In this document: in pieces, positions 1 to 7,040 of the stretch | Numbering within the stretch: position 1 is the first letter of the stretch | Layout: the number at the start of each line of letters is the position of its first letter | Assembly: GCA_016302005.1 (NCBI GenBank) | Contig: JAEDOK010000010.1 | Coordinates: forward strand, 1 to 21,955 | Length of the DNA: 21,955 nucleotides | DNA from: Oscillospiraceae bacterium | Lineage (GTDB): Bacteria; Bacillota_A; Clostridia; Oscillospirales; Oscillospiraceae | Reading direction: 5' to 3' | The notes under the pieces: generated by a model | Databases searched by the model: none | The model's input: the letters and a program-made list of their open reading frames with translations, nothing else | What the model was told of the DNA's origin: nothing | Program-made: the position numbers and the translations under genes

Positions 1-431
1 GCTTACTCGACCGCCTTGCCGAGATCGGCGGCGGTCTGCTGTGCGACACCCTGCGCAGCATCGAGGCGGGTACGGCGACACGCACCCCGCAGGAGCATGC
101 AAAGGCGACCTTTGCGCCGATGCTGACAAAGGCGCTTTGCCCGATCGACTGGACGCGCTCCCTGCGCGAGATCATCGACCATGTGCGCGGACTCGACCCG
201 TGGCCCGTGGCGACGACAGAGCTTGCGGGAAAGCGCTTCAAGATCTACGCCGTGCGCCCGACCGGAAAAACGACCGAAAAAGGCCCAGGAACGCTCTTGG
301 CGCTCACCAAACAGGGCTTGGAGATCGCCTGCGGCGGCGGGGATGTGGCGGTCATTACCTGCCTGCAAGCCGACGGCGGCAAAAAAATGCCCGCGCCGGA
401 CTATTTCCGCGGGCACCCGATCGAATTATAA
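1..431 (+). CDS. fmt: Methionyl-tRNA formyltransferase, 3' part only
   Basis: The frame is open from base 3 to a TAA at 429-431, so the gene starts before the window and about 142 codons are visible. The fragment begins LLDRLAEIGGGLL and continues with the C-terminal OB-like tRNA-binding domain of Fmt, including IDW, RGLDPWP and the closing FRGHPIEL, all typical of the family. Fmt transfers a formyl group from 10-formyl-tetrahydrofolate to initiator Met-tRNA in the cytoplasm. The catalytic hydrolase domain lies outside the window. Its stop is one base before the rsmB start, and fmt-rsmB is a classic pair in Firmicutes and many other bacteria. The identification rests on these motifs and this context. 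Confidence 0.93.
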   Translation, partial: LLDRLAEIGGGLLCDTLRSIEAGTATRTPQEHAKATFAPMLTKALCPIDWTRSLREIIDHVRGLDPWPVATTELAGKRFKIYAVRPTGKTTEKGPGTLLALTKQGLEIACGGGDVAVITCLQADGGKKMPAPDYFRGHPIEL

Positions 432-432
432 T

Positions 433-1728
433 ATGGCGGCAACTGCGAGAGACGCCGCGCTGCTTGCCCTGATCGACTGCCGCAAGGGCGGCGCGTGGGC
501 TGACGGCGCGCTGAAGGAGCGGCTTTCCGATATGGATCGCCGAGAGGCGGCGCTGGCAAGCAGACTTTGCTACGGCGTGCTGCAAAACCGAATTTTGCTG
601 GATCACCATATCGACGCATTCGCACGGGGAAAATTGCAGCCCGTGGTGCGCGATATCCTGCGCCTTGCGGTGTATCAGCTGGAATTTACCAATAAAATCC
701 CTGCCGCTGCCGCCGTTAACGAGGCGGTGGAGCAGACAAAACGCTTTGCCAACCCTACAGCTGCGCGGCTGGTTAACGGCGTTCTGCGCACGATCCTGCG
801 GGCGCAGCCGTTGGAGCTGCCCGCCGATCCCGCGATCCGCTACAGCCATCCGCAGGCGCTTGCCGCACTGTTCGTGCAAGAATTCGGGCAGGAGAAGGCA
901 GAGCGGCTGATGCGGAGCGACAACGAAACGCCGGATACGGTGCTGCAAGTCAATACCCTCCGCGCGGACACCGGGCAGGTGCGGGATGCCCTGCTGGAAG
1001 CCGGTGCGCAGGTCAAGCCGCACCCGTACCTTCCCGACTGTCTGATCGTCAGCGGCACGGGAAATATCGAGCAGCTTCCCGCCTATCGGGAGGGGCTGTT
1101 TTACGCGCAGGATACGGCTGCGAATTTAGCCGTGCGTGCCGCCGGCCTACAGCCGGGCATGCGCGTGCTCGATTGCTGCGCCGCCCCCGGCGGCAAGAGC
1201 TTTGCCGCTGCTATGGCGATGCAAAATCAGGGGGAGCTGATCTCCTGCGACATTCATCCGCATAAGCTGAGGCTGATCGAAAACGGCGCAGCGCGGCTCG
1301 GTATTTCCGTTCTGCAAACGCGTCTGCAAAATGCCGCAGAGCCGGTTCAAGAATGGCGTGAAGCAATGGACGCGGTGCTGGCGGACGTGCCCTGCTCGGG
1401 ACTCGGCGTGATCCGAAAAAAGCCGGATATCCGCTATAAGCCGCTTGCGGAAACGGAGCGCCTGCCCTCATTGCAAGGCGCGATCTTAGGGCAGCAGGCG
1501 GACTATGTCAAACGCGGCGGCGTGCTGCTTTACAGCACCTGCACCGTCTTGCGGCGGGAGAACGAAGCGGTCGCGGAGGCGTTTGTGCGGACGCACCCCG
1601 ACTTTACCGCCGAGACGGTGGAATTTCCCGTGAATTCCGGCATCCCGTCCGGCGCAATGACGACCCTTTTGCCGTGCGATCACGGCACGGACGGATTCTT
1701 TATCTGTAAATTCAGGAGGAAGCCTTGA
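433..1728 (+). CDS. rsmB: 16S rRNA (cytosine-C5)-methyltransferase RsmB
   Basis: This 431-residue protein methylates C967 (E. coli numbering) of 16S rRNA using S-adenosylmethionine. Residues 1-125 look like the NusB-like RNA-binding domain found at the start of RsmB. The SAM-binding motif CCAAPGGKS is near residues 248-256. The two active-site cysteines of m5C methyltransferases are visible in PCSGLG (C321) and YSTCT (C370). The frame is open further upstream, but the ATG at 433 is preferred because the product then starts with the usual RsmB N-terminus and sits one base after the fmt stop. No good Shine-Dalgarno is visible, so translation is probably coupled to fmt. The last four bases overlap rlmN. 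Confidence 0.95.
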   Translation: MAATARDAALLALIDCRKGGAWADGALKERLSDMDRREAALASRLCYGVLQNRILLDHHIDAFARGKLQPVVRDILRLAVYQLEFTNKIPAAAAVNEAVEQTKRFANPTAARLVNGVLRTILRAQPLELPADPAIRYSHPQALAALFVQEFGQEKAERLMRSDNETPDTVLQVNTLRADTGQVRDALLEAGAQVKPHPYLPDCLIVSGTGNIEQLPAYREGLFYAQDTAANLAVRAAGLQPGMRVLDCCAAPGGKSFAAAMAMQNQGELISCDIHPHKLRLIENGAARLGISVLQTRLQNAAEPVQEWREAMDAVLADVPCSGLGVIRKKPDIRYKPLAETERLPSLQGAILGQQADYVKRGGVLLYSTCTVLRRENEAVAEAFVRTHPDFTAETVEFPVNSGIPSGAMTTLLPCDHGTDGFFICKFRRKP

Positions 1729-2765
1729 AGGACATCAAATCCATGACCCTTGCCGAGCTGACGCAGGAGTTTACCGCAGTCCTTGGCGAGCCGAAATTCC
1801 GCGCAGAGCAGGTCTATATATGGCTGCATCGCGGTGCGCGGAGCTTTGACGAGATGACAAATCTTTCGAAGCCCCTGCGGGAAAAGCTGGCGCGGAACTA
1901 TGCGCTGCCGTATCCCACCGTTGCCCGCCGCTTGGAATCCAAAAAGGATGGAACGATAAAGTATCTTTGGCGTCTAACGGACGGGAACTGTGTGGAAAGC
2001 GTCCTCATGCGGTATCATCACGGCAACACCGTCTGTATCTCCTCAGAGGTCGGCTGCCCAATGGGCTGCGCGTTCTGTGCCTCCACTTTGGGCGGTCTGG
2101 TGCGGCGGCTGGCACCTTCTGAAATGCTCGATCAGGTGCTGTTTACGCAGCTGGACTCCGGGCTTCCGATCTCCAATATCGTTCTTATGGGCATCGGCGA
2201 GCCGCTGGATAACTATGACACCGTGCTGCGCTTTCTACACCTTGTCAATTCGCCGGAGGGTATGCATATCGGCATGCGCCATATCAGCCTCTCGACCTGC
2301 GGCATTGTGGACAAGATCGACCGTTTGGCAGAGGAAAATTTGCAGTTGACGCTCTCCGTCTCGCTGCACGCGCCGACAGACGAGGTGCGCAGCAGCATCA
2401 TGCCCATTAACCGAAAATATCCCGTAGATGTTCTGCTGGATGCGTGCAAACGCTATTTTGAGAAAACGGGCAGACGCATCTCGTTTGAATACGCCATGAT
2501 CCGCGATGTCAACGATACACCGCAGATGGCGCAGATCCTCATCAAAAAACTGCGCGGGATCGCCGCGCATGTGAATTTAATCCCGCTCAACGATGTGGCG
2601 GAAAGTCCGCTGAAGCCCAGCCTGCCGGAGACGGTGCGCGCGTTTCAGCAGACGTTGGAGCAGCACGGCATTCCTGCGACGGTGCGAAGAACGCTCGGCA
2701 GCGATATTAACGCCTCCTGCGGACAGCTCCGCCGCAACTTTGAACGGGAAAACGGAAGGAAGTGA
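1725..2765 (+). CDS. rlmN: Dual-specificity rRNA/tRNA adenine-C2 methyltransferase RlmN (radical SAM)
   Basis: This 346-residue radical SAM enzyme makes 2-methyladenosine at A2503 of 23S rRNA and A37 of some tRNAs. The CxxxCxxC cluster motif is CPMGCAFC (C111, C115, C118). The second methyl-carrying cysteine of the family appears as C332 in the C-terminal SCGQLR. A GEPLDNYD segment and an NLIPLN segment are also typical. The start is a TTG at 1725 that overlaps the rsmB stop (TTGA), with a strong AGGAGGA at 1714-1720. The alternative Cfr resistance enzyme is unlikely given the RlmN-like N-terminus and housekeeping neighbours. The next gene begins six bases after the stop. Confidence 0.95.
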   Translation: MKDIKSMTLAELTQEFTAVLGEPKFRAEQVYIWLHRGARSFDEMTNLSKPLREKLARNYALPYPTVARRLESKKDGTIKYLWRLTDGNCVESVLMRYHHGNTVCISSEVGCPMGCAFCASTLGGLVRRLAPSEMLDQVLFTQLDSGLPISNIVLMGIGEPLDNYDTVLRFLHLVNSPEGMHIGMRHISLSTCGIVDKIDRLAEENLQLTLSVSLHAPTDEVRSSIMPINRKYPVDVLLDACKRYFEKTGRRISFEYAMIRDVNDTPQMAQILIKKLRGIAAHVNLIPLNDVAESPLKPSLPETVRAFQQTLEQHGIPATVRRTLGSDINASCGQLRRNFERENGRK

Positions 2766-2770
2766 GGTCG

Positions 2771-3502
2771 ATGGAGGTCTGGGGACTGACTGACACCGGT
2801 AATGTAAGGGAGCAAAATCAGGATGCCTACCGCATTGAACGGCTCAACGAAAACGCACTGTTGGCTGTCGTCTGCGACGGCATGGGCGGCGCTCGCTCGG
2901 GCAATGTGGCAAGCCGCCTTGCCAGCGAGGTGTTCTCCGAGGAGGTCAAACGCTCCTTTTCGGCGGAGCATACGCCGCAGGAGGCGGAGCGGATGCTGCG
3001 CAGTGCGGCATCGCTGGCGAATATCGCGGTCTTTGAGCAATCGCAGCTCAGTGAGGAATACAGCGGTATGGGCACGACGCTGGTTGCGGCGCTGGTCTAT
3101 GAAAAGGCGGCGCTTGTGCTCAACATCGGAGACAGCCGCGCCTACCTCATCAATGCTGACGGCGTGACCTGTGTCACGACGGATCATTCCGTAGTGGAGC
3201 TGATGGTGCAGCGGGGCGAGCTGACACCGGAGCAGGCAAAGAACCATCCAAGCAAAAACCTGATCACCCGCGCCGTAGGCACGGGAAAGCAGGTCTTTGC
3301 GGATGTGTTCCGTGTTTCCGCCGTCAAGGGGGATTGCTTCCTGCTCTGCACGGACGGACTGTCCAATTTGATGGCGGATCAGGAGATCCTCTTTGAGGTA
3401 GTCCATGGGGCGCGCAAGGATGACTGCTGCCAGCGCCTGCTGGAGATCGCGAAGGAGCGAGGCGCGCCGGATAATGTGACCTCGGTCTTGATCGCATTGT
3501 GA
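2771..3502 (+). CDS. prpC: PP2C-type protein serine/threonine phosphatase (PrpC/Stp)
   Basis: This 243-residue soluble PP2C phosphatase should remove phosphates placed by the kinase encoded next to it. Metal-binding and core motifs appear in order: TDTGNVREQNQDAY near residues 7-20, CDGMGG at 35-40, GMGTT, IGDSRAYL, TTDHS, CTDGLSN and the closing APDNVT. A GTG at 2762 overlapping the rlmN stop is in frame. The ATG at 2771 is preferred because the product then starts exactly like the family (MEVWGLTDTG) and a GGAAGGA lies about nine bases upstream. A 68-bp gap with a small hairpin separates it from prkC. Known homologues regulate growth, cell wall synthesis and spore germination together with PrkC. 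Confidence 0.93.
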   Translation: MEVWGLTDTGNVREQNQDAYRIERLNENALLAVVCDGMGGARSGNVASRLASEVFSEEVKRSFSAEHTPQEAERMLRSAASLANIAVFEQSQLSEEYSGMGTTLVAALVYEKAALVLNIGDSRAYLINADGVTCVTTDHSVVELMVQRGELTPEQAKNHPSKNLITRAVGTGKQVFADVFRVSAVKGDCFLLCTDGLSNLMADQEILFEVVHGARKDDCCQRLLEIAKERGAPDNVTSVLIAL

Positions 3503-3570
3503 GATACATTACACTTCGGCACCCGTTCGCCGTTTGGAGCGGGTCCGCGTATGCGGAATAGGGAGTTTCC

Positions 3571-5637
3571 ATGGAGAATTACATAGGAAGATTGCTGGAC
3601 AGCCGCTATGAGATCCTCGATGTGATCGGCACGGGCGGCATGGCTGTGGTATATCGGGCACTGGATCATCGCCTGAATCGTCTGGTCGCGGTGAAGATCC
3701 TGAAGGATGAGCTTTCGCGGAATCAGGAGTTCCGCCGCCGTTTCCATGTTGAGTCGCAGGCGGTCGCTATGCTGTCACATCCGAATATTGTGAGTGTCTA
3801 CGATGTCTCCAGATCGGGGGATGCGGACTATATCGTCATGGAGCTGATCGAGGGGATCACTCTCAAGCAGTATTTGGAGAAGAAAATCAATCTGAACTGG
3901 CGCGAGACGCTGCATTTTTCCATGCAGATCGCCAAGGCGCTGGAGCACGCGCACAGCCGCGGTATCGTCCACCGTGATATCAAGCCGCACAATATCATGA
4001 TTCTCAAGGACGGCAGTATTAAGGTCGCGGACTTCGGCATTGCGCGCGTCGGATCCGCGCAGAACACACTCACGCGCGAGGCGCTGGGTTCGGTGCATTA
4101 TATCTCGCCGGAGCAGGCAAAGGGTGCGCGGGTGGATAACCGCAGCGACCTGTATTCCCTCGGCGTCGTGATGTATGAGATGCTCACGGGACGCACGCCC
4201 TATGACGGCGAGACGCCCGTCTCGGTCGCCATTCAGCACATTAACGGCACTGCGCGCCGCCCGAGCGAGCTGATGCCCGGTATTCCGCTCGGCTTGGAGC
4301 AGATCGTCATGCGGGCGATGAGCGCGAACGCGGATGAACGCTACGGCTCCGCCACGGAGATGCTGCATGATATGGAGGAGTTCCGCAAGAATCCTGCCAT
4401 GACCTTCTATGGCGGCATGGCTGCTTCGGAGACATCGAAGCCCGCCTCACAGAAACCGGGCATGACCCGCACCGAGGCGGAGCGCTATGCGGCAGCGCGG
4501 GCGGCAAAGAATCCCGACGGCAGAACGCCTGAGGAGCGCCGCGCCGAGCGGGCAAGACGGGAAAAAGAGCTTGCCGAACAGAAGCGCCGCAGAAATCTGA
4601 CCATTGCCATCGTTGCGGCAGCGGCAGTGTTTGTGATCCTGCTCGTCGTCCTGATCGTCAACTTGGTCGGCGGCGGCTCGGAGGACCCGAAGGACAGCGA
4701 ATCTATCTCCGACATGGAAAACGGCGAGGTTGAAGTGGAAAACTTCGTCGGTATGCGGTTAGAGGATATTGACCCCAATGCCTATCCTGATCTGATCGTC
4801 GATGTCAGAGATGTCAAGTATGAATACAGCGACGAATATGAAGAGGGCTATGTCATGGCGCAAAGCCTCAAGGCGGGCGAGATGGTCAAGCGCGGGCGCA
4901 CCGTCAAGCTGACCGTCAGCAAGGGTGCAGAGGAAAAGGAAATGCCGCGTCTTGAAAATGAGACGGAGACCAATGCCATGAAAACGCTGGAGGCACTGAA
5001 CCTTGGTTTGAAGATCGTCATTAAGGACGAAAACAGCAGCGATGTCAAGCAGGGCAGTGTCGTGCGCACCGAGCCGGATGCGGGAGAGAAGCTCCAGAAG
5101 GGGCAGGAGGTCATCCTCTATATCAGTCTCGGACAAAATAAAATGCCCGACCTGAAGAACGATACCCGCAGCAATGCGGAAACCCGTCTGCGTGCCCTGG
5201 ATATTGGCTTGAGCATCATCTTCTTAGAGGAGGAAAGCGACAGCGTTGAGGAGGGTAAAGTTACTCGCACCGACCCTGTTGCCGGCAGTCAAATCAAGGA
5301 AAAGGATACCATAACGGTCTATATCAGTACGGGTGACGGCAAGATTACCGTTCCGCCTGTGATCGGCTTTACCAAGATGGAGGCGATCACCCTGCTCAAG
5401 GATGCGGGCTTGATGTATGAGGTTCGCGAGATGTACGACCCGACGGTGGAAAACGGCAAGGTCATCAGCCAGAGCGAAATGCCGAACTCCAAGGTCGAAA
5501 AGGGAACGGTCGTCGTGATTGATGTCTCGTTGGGAGCGGAGCCGACTACGGAACCGCCTACGGAACCGCCCACGGAACCGCCCACGGAGTCAACCACCAC
5601 CGAAGAAACAACAAGCAGTGAAACGGAGACACCGTAG
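3571..5637 (+). CDS. prkC: Membrane Ser/Thr protein kinase PrkC with four PASTA domains
   Basis: This 688-residue kinase has a cytoplasmic Hanks-type domain: glycine loop GTGGMAVVY at about 20-28, catalytic lysine K42 in VAVKIL, HRDIKPHN at 134-141, DFG at 154-156 and SPEQ at 179-182. A charged linker (about 300-342) leads to one transmembrane helix at about 343-366. Outside the cell I see four PASTA repeats at about 389-452, 456-522, 524-588 and 591-656, which in this family bind muropeptides or lipid II. The tail is a low-complexity Thr/Glu/Pro stretch with three TEPP repeats. GGGAG at 3561-3565 serves the ATG. The rsgA gene follows three bases after the stop. In Bacillus, PrkC phosphorylates RsgA/CpgA among other targets, so the gene order fits. 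Confidence 0.96.
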   Translation: MENYIGRLLDSRYEILDVIGTGGMAVVYRALDHRLNRLVAVKILKDELSRNQEFRRRFHVESQAVAMLSHPNIVSVYDVSRSGDADYIVMELIEGITLKQYLEKKINLNWRETLHFSMQIAKALEHAHSRGIVHRDIKPHNIMILKDGSIKVADFGIARVGSAQNTLTREALGSVHYISPEQAKGARVDNRSDLYSLGVVMYEMLTGRTPYDGETPVSVAIQHINGTARRPSELMPGIPLGLEQIVMRAMSANADERYGSATEMLHDMEEFRKNPAMTFYGGMAASETSKPASQKPGMTRTEAERYAAARAAKNPDGRTPEERRAERARREKELAEQKRRRNLTIAIVAAAAVFVILLVVLIVNLVGGGSEDPKDSESISDMENGEVEVENFVGMRLEDIDPNAYPDLIVDVRDVKYEYSDEYEEGYVMAQSLKAGEMVKRGRTVKLTVSKGAEEKEMPRLENETETNAMKTLEALNLGLKIVIKDENSSDVKQGSVVRTEPDAGEKLQKGQEVILYISLGQNKMPDLKNDTRSNAETRLRALDIGLSIIFLEEESDSVEEGKVTRTDPVAGSQIKEKDTITVYISTGDGKITVPPVIGFTKMEAITLLKDAGLMYEVREMYDPTVENGKVISQSEMPNSKVEKGTVVVIDVSLGAEPTTEPPTEPPTEPPTESTTTEETTSSETETP

Positions 5638-5640
5638 CGC

Positions 5641-6540
5641 ATGAGCGAGCTGCAAAGCGGGCGCATTGTCAAGGCGCTCAGTGGTTTTTACTATGTTTTG
5701 GCGGCGGACGGCACCGTGACGGAGTGCCGCGCGCGCGGGATTTTCCGCAAGGAGCATATTACCCCGATTGTGGGAGACTATGTGGAATTCTCCGTTGAGC
5801 GCGGGCGCGGCATGGTTGAACGGATCGCGCTGCGCAGAAACAGCTTCATCCGTCCTGCTGTCAGTAATTTAGACGCTTTGGTTATTTTAGCCTCGGGTGC
5901 GAACCCCGTGACCGATCCGTTTTTGATCGACCGCGTTGCGGCAATTGCGGGGGATCGGGGCGTCCCCGTTCTCCTGTGCGTCAACAAGGTCGATCTGAAT
6001 GACGGTGAAAAGCTCATCGGCGTCTACCGCCGTGCGGGCTTTGCAGTCTTTCCGACGAGTGCAGAGACCGGCGAGGGTGTCGAAGCGCTTCGTGCGGCAG
6101 TGCGCGGAAAGACCGTGGCGTTCACGGGCAACTCAGGTGTCGGAAAGAGCAGCCTCTTGAACTGCATGGATGCGGAATTTGCGATCAAAACGGGCGAAGT
6201 ATCCGATAAGCTCGGACGCGGCAGACACACGACGCGCCATGTGGAGCTTTACTGCCTGCCCGACGGCACCTGCGTGATCGACACACCGGGCTTCTCCTCC
6301 TTTGACACTGAGCAGATGGAGCTGATCCTGAAGGAGAATCTGCAATACGCCTTCCCGGATTTTGCGCCATATCTCGGGCATTGCCGCTATCATGACTGCG
6401 CGCATATCCATGAGCCGGGCTGCGCCGTGCTTGCGGCGCTGCAAGAGGGCAAGATAGAGCCGACACGCCATGCAAGCTATGTCCGCCTGTACGAGAGCGC
6501 CAAGGAGATCCGCCTCTGGGAGCATAAGCAGCAGGGCTGA
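5641..6540 (+). CDS. rsgA: Ribosome small-subunit GTPase RsgA (YloQ/CpgA)
   Basis: This 299-residue circularly permuted GTPase acts late in 30S subunit maturation. An OB-fold N-terminus (about 1-70) is followed by G motifs in permuted order: NKVD (115-118), SAETGEG (140-146), GNSGVGKS (163-170) and DTPGFSS (214-220). The C-terminal zinc site is C248, C253, H255 and C261. The ATG lies three bases after the prkC stop with only a distant GGAG, so translation is probably coupled. In many Clostridia rpe and thiN follow. Neither is present here, and the operon appears to end at the hairpin at 6632-6670. Confidence 0.95.
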   Translation: MSELQSGRIVKALSGFYYVLAADGTVTECRARGIFRKEHITPIVGDYVEFSVERGRGMVERIALRRNSFIRPAVSNLDALVILASGANPVTDPFLIDRVAAIAGDRGVPVLLCVNKVDLNDGEKLIGVYRRAGFAVFPTSAETGEGVEALRAAVRGKTVAFTGNSGVGKSSLLNCMDAEFAIKTGEVSDKLGRGRHTTRHVELYCLPDGTCVIDTPGFSSFDTEQMELILKENLQYAFPDFAPYLGHCRYHDCAHIHEPGCAVLAALQEGKIEPTRHASYVRLYESAKEIRLWEHKQQG

Positions 6541-6567
6541 TAGAAACATACCTGAATGTATTATGCT

Positions 6568-6597
6568 TGTAGGGCGGGGACATGTCCCCGCCCTACA
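6568..6597. repeat. 30-bp perfect palindrome, copy 1 of 3
   Basis: TGTAGGGCGGGGACA is followed immediately by its exact reverse complement, so the 30 bases form a loopless perfect palindrome with ACATGT at the centre. The same 30 bases recur at 15608-15637 and the inner 28 at 17601-17628. It sits 27 bases after the rsgA stop and before the operon-end hairpin. There is no T-run, so it is not an ordinary intrinsic terminator. It looks like a REP-type dispersed palindrome. Confidence 0.9.
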
Positions 6598-6631
6598 GAT
6601 ACAGCGCTCAAAAACGAAATATACGCATTTC

Positions 6632-6670
6632 AACCGCCTCCTGCGCATAGGGTAGCAGGGGGCGGTTTTT
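6632..6670 (+). terminator. Terminator-like hairpin ending at the start codon of the next gene
   Basis: AACCGCCTCCTGC (6632-6644) pairs with GCAGGGGGCGGTT (6655-6667) over 13 bp, with one T-G wobble and a 10-base loop, and is followed by TTTTT at 6666-6670. It has the form of an intrinsic terminator for the fmt-rsgA operon. The right arm also contains the only purine-rich ribosome binding site for the small gene starting at 6671. The hairpin could therefore terminate upstream transcripts, mask translation of the small gene, or both. Confidence 0.75.
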
Positions 6671-6817
6671 ATGTGTAAGAAGAATGAATTACTTGGCACG
6701 GCTTTGATGGCATTGGGAGCGGGGCTGCTGCTCTCTCTGCTGTTCTCCTCCGTCTTGGCGCTCGGCGTGATCGGCGTGGCACTGCTGATCGGCGGACTTT
6801 GCTGCACGCGAAGATAA
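6671..6817 (+). CDS. Small membrane protein of unknown function, 48 residues
   Basis: This short frame starts at ATG 6671 and ends at TAA 6815-6817. The product begins MCKKNELLGTALMALGAG and is almost entirely hydrophobic from residue 7 to residue 43, ending with CCTRR. A basic start, one long or two short membrane helices, Gly/Leu/Val-rich composition and an Arg-Arg end fit a genuine small membrane protein with its N-terminus in the cytoplasm. A GCAGGGGGCGG lies just upstream, inside a hairpin arm. It stands before a SPOCS/LysM spore gene, from which a 160-bp repeat separates it. I do not recognise a named family. The main doubt is whether it is translated, because its ribosome binding site is buried in the hairpin. 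Confidence 0.6.
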   Translation: MCKKNELLGTALMALGAGLLLSLLFSSVLALGVIGVALLIGGLCCTRR

Positions 6818-6855
6818 ACAGGCATAAAGTTGTCCGACAACGCGTATATACTTTT

Positions 6856-7015
6856 GGAACCGCTGAACAAATCAACTGCGGCGCTCGGCGGATCTTTTGC
6901 CGCAACTTTTCGGTTTGAAAACCTTGAAATACACAAAGTATGCCTGCGGTTTTCAAACCACAATTTGCGACAAAATCTCTCGCCGACTGCTCTCGTGGAT
7001 TTGTTCAACGGTTCC
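6856..7015 (+). mobile_element. 160-bp MITE-like hairpin repeat, copy 1
   Basis: The element starts GGAACCGCTGAACAAATC and ends GATTTGTTCAACGGTTCC, so its 18-bp ends are inverted repeats with one mismatch. Inside, GGTTTGAAAACC and GGTTTTCAAACC form a perfect 12-bp stem, and further arms pair imperfectly, so the whole element can fold into one long hairpin. It contains no gene. Copy 2 (9480-9639) has the same length and orientation, with 18 differences counted by eye (about 89% identity). No target duplication is visible at this copy. It occupies most of the leader upstream of the SPOCS/LysM gene. Confidence 0.75.
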
Positions 7016-7040
7016 ATAGAACGAAGAAGGAGTGAGGACA

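Noticed and set aside
181..432. Upstream extension of rsmB
   Set aside because: It overlaps fmt in another frame, and RsmB-like sequence starts only at 433.
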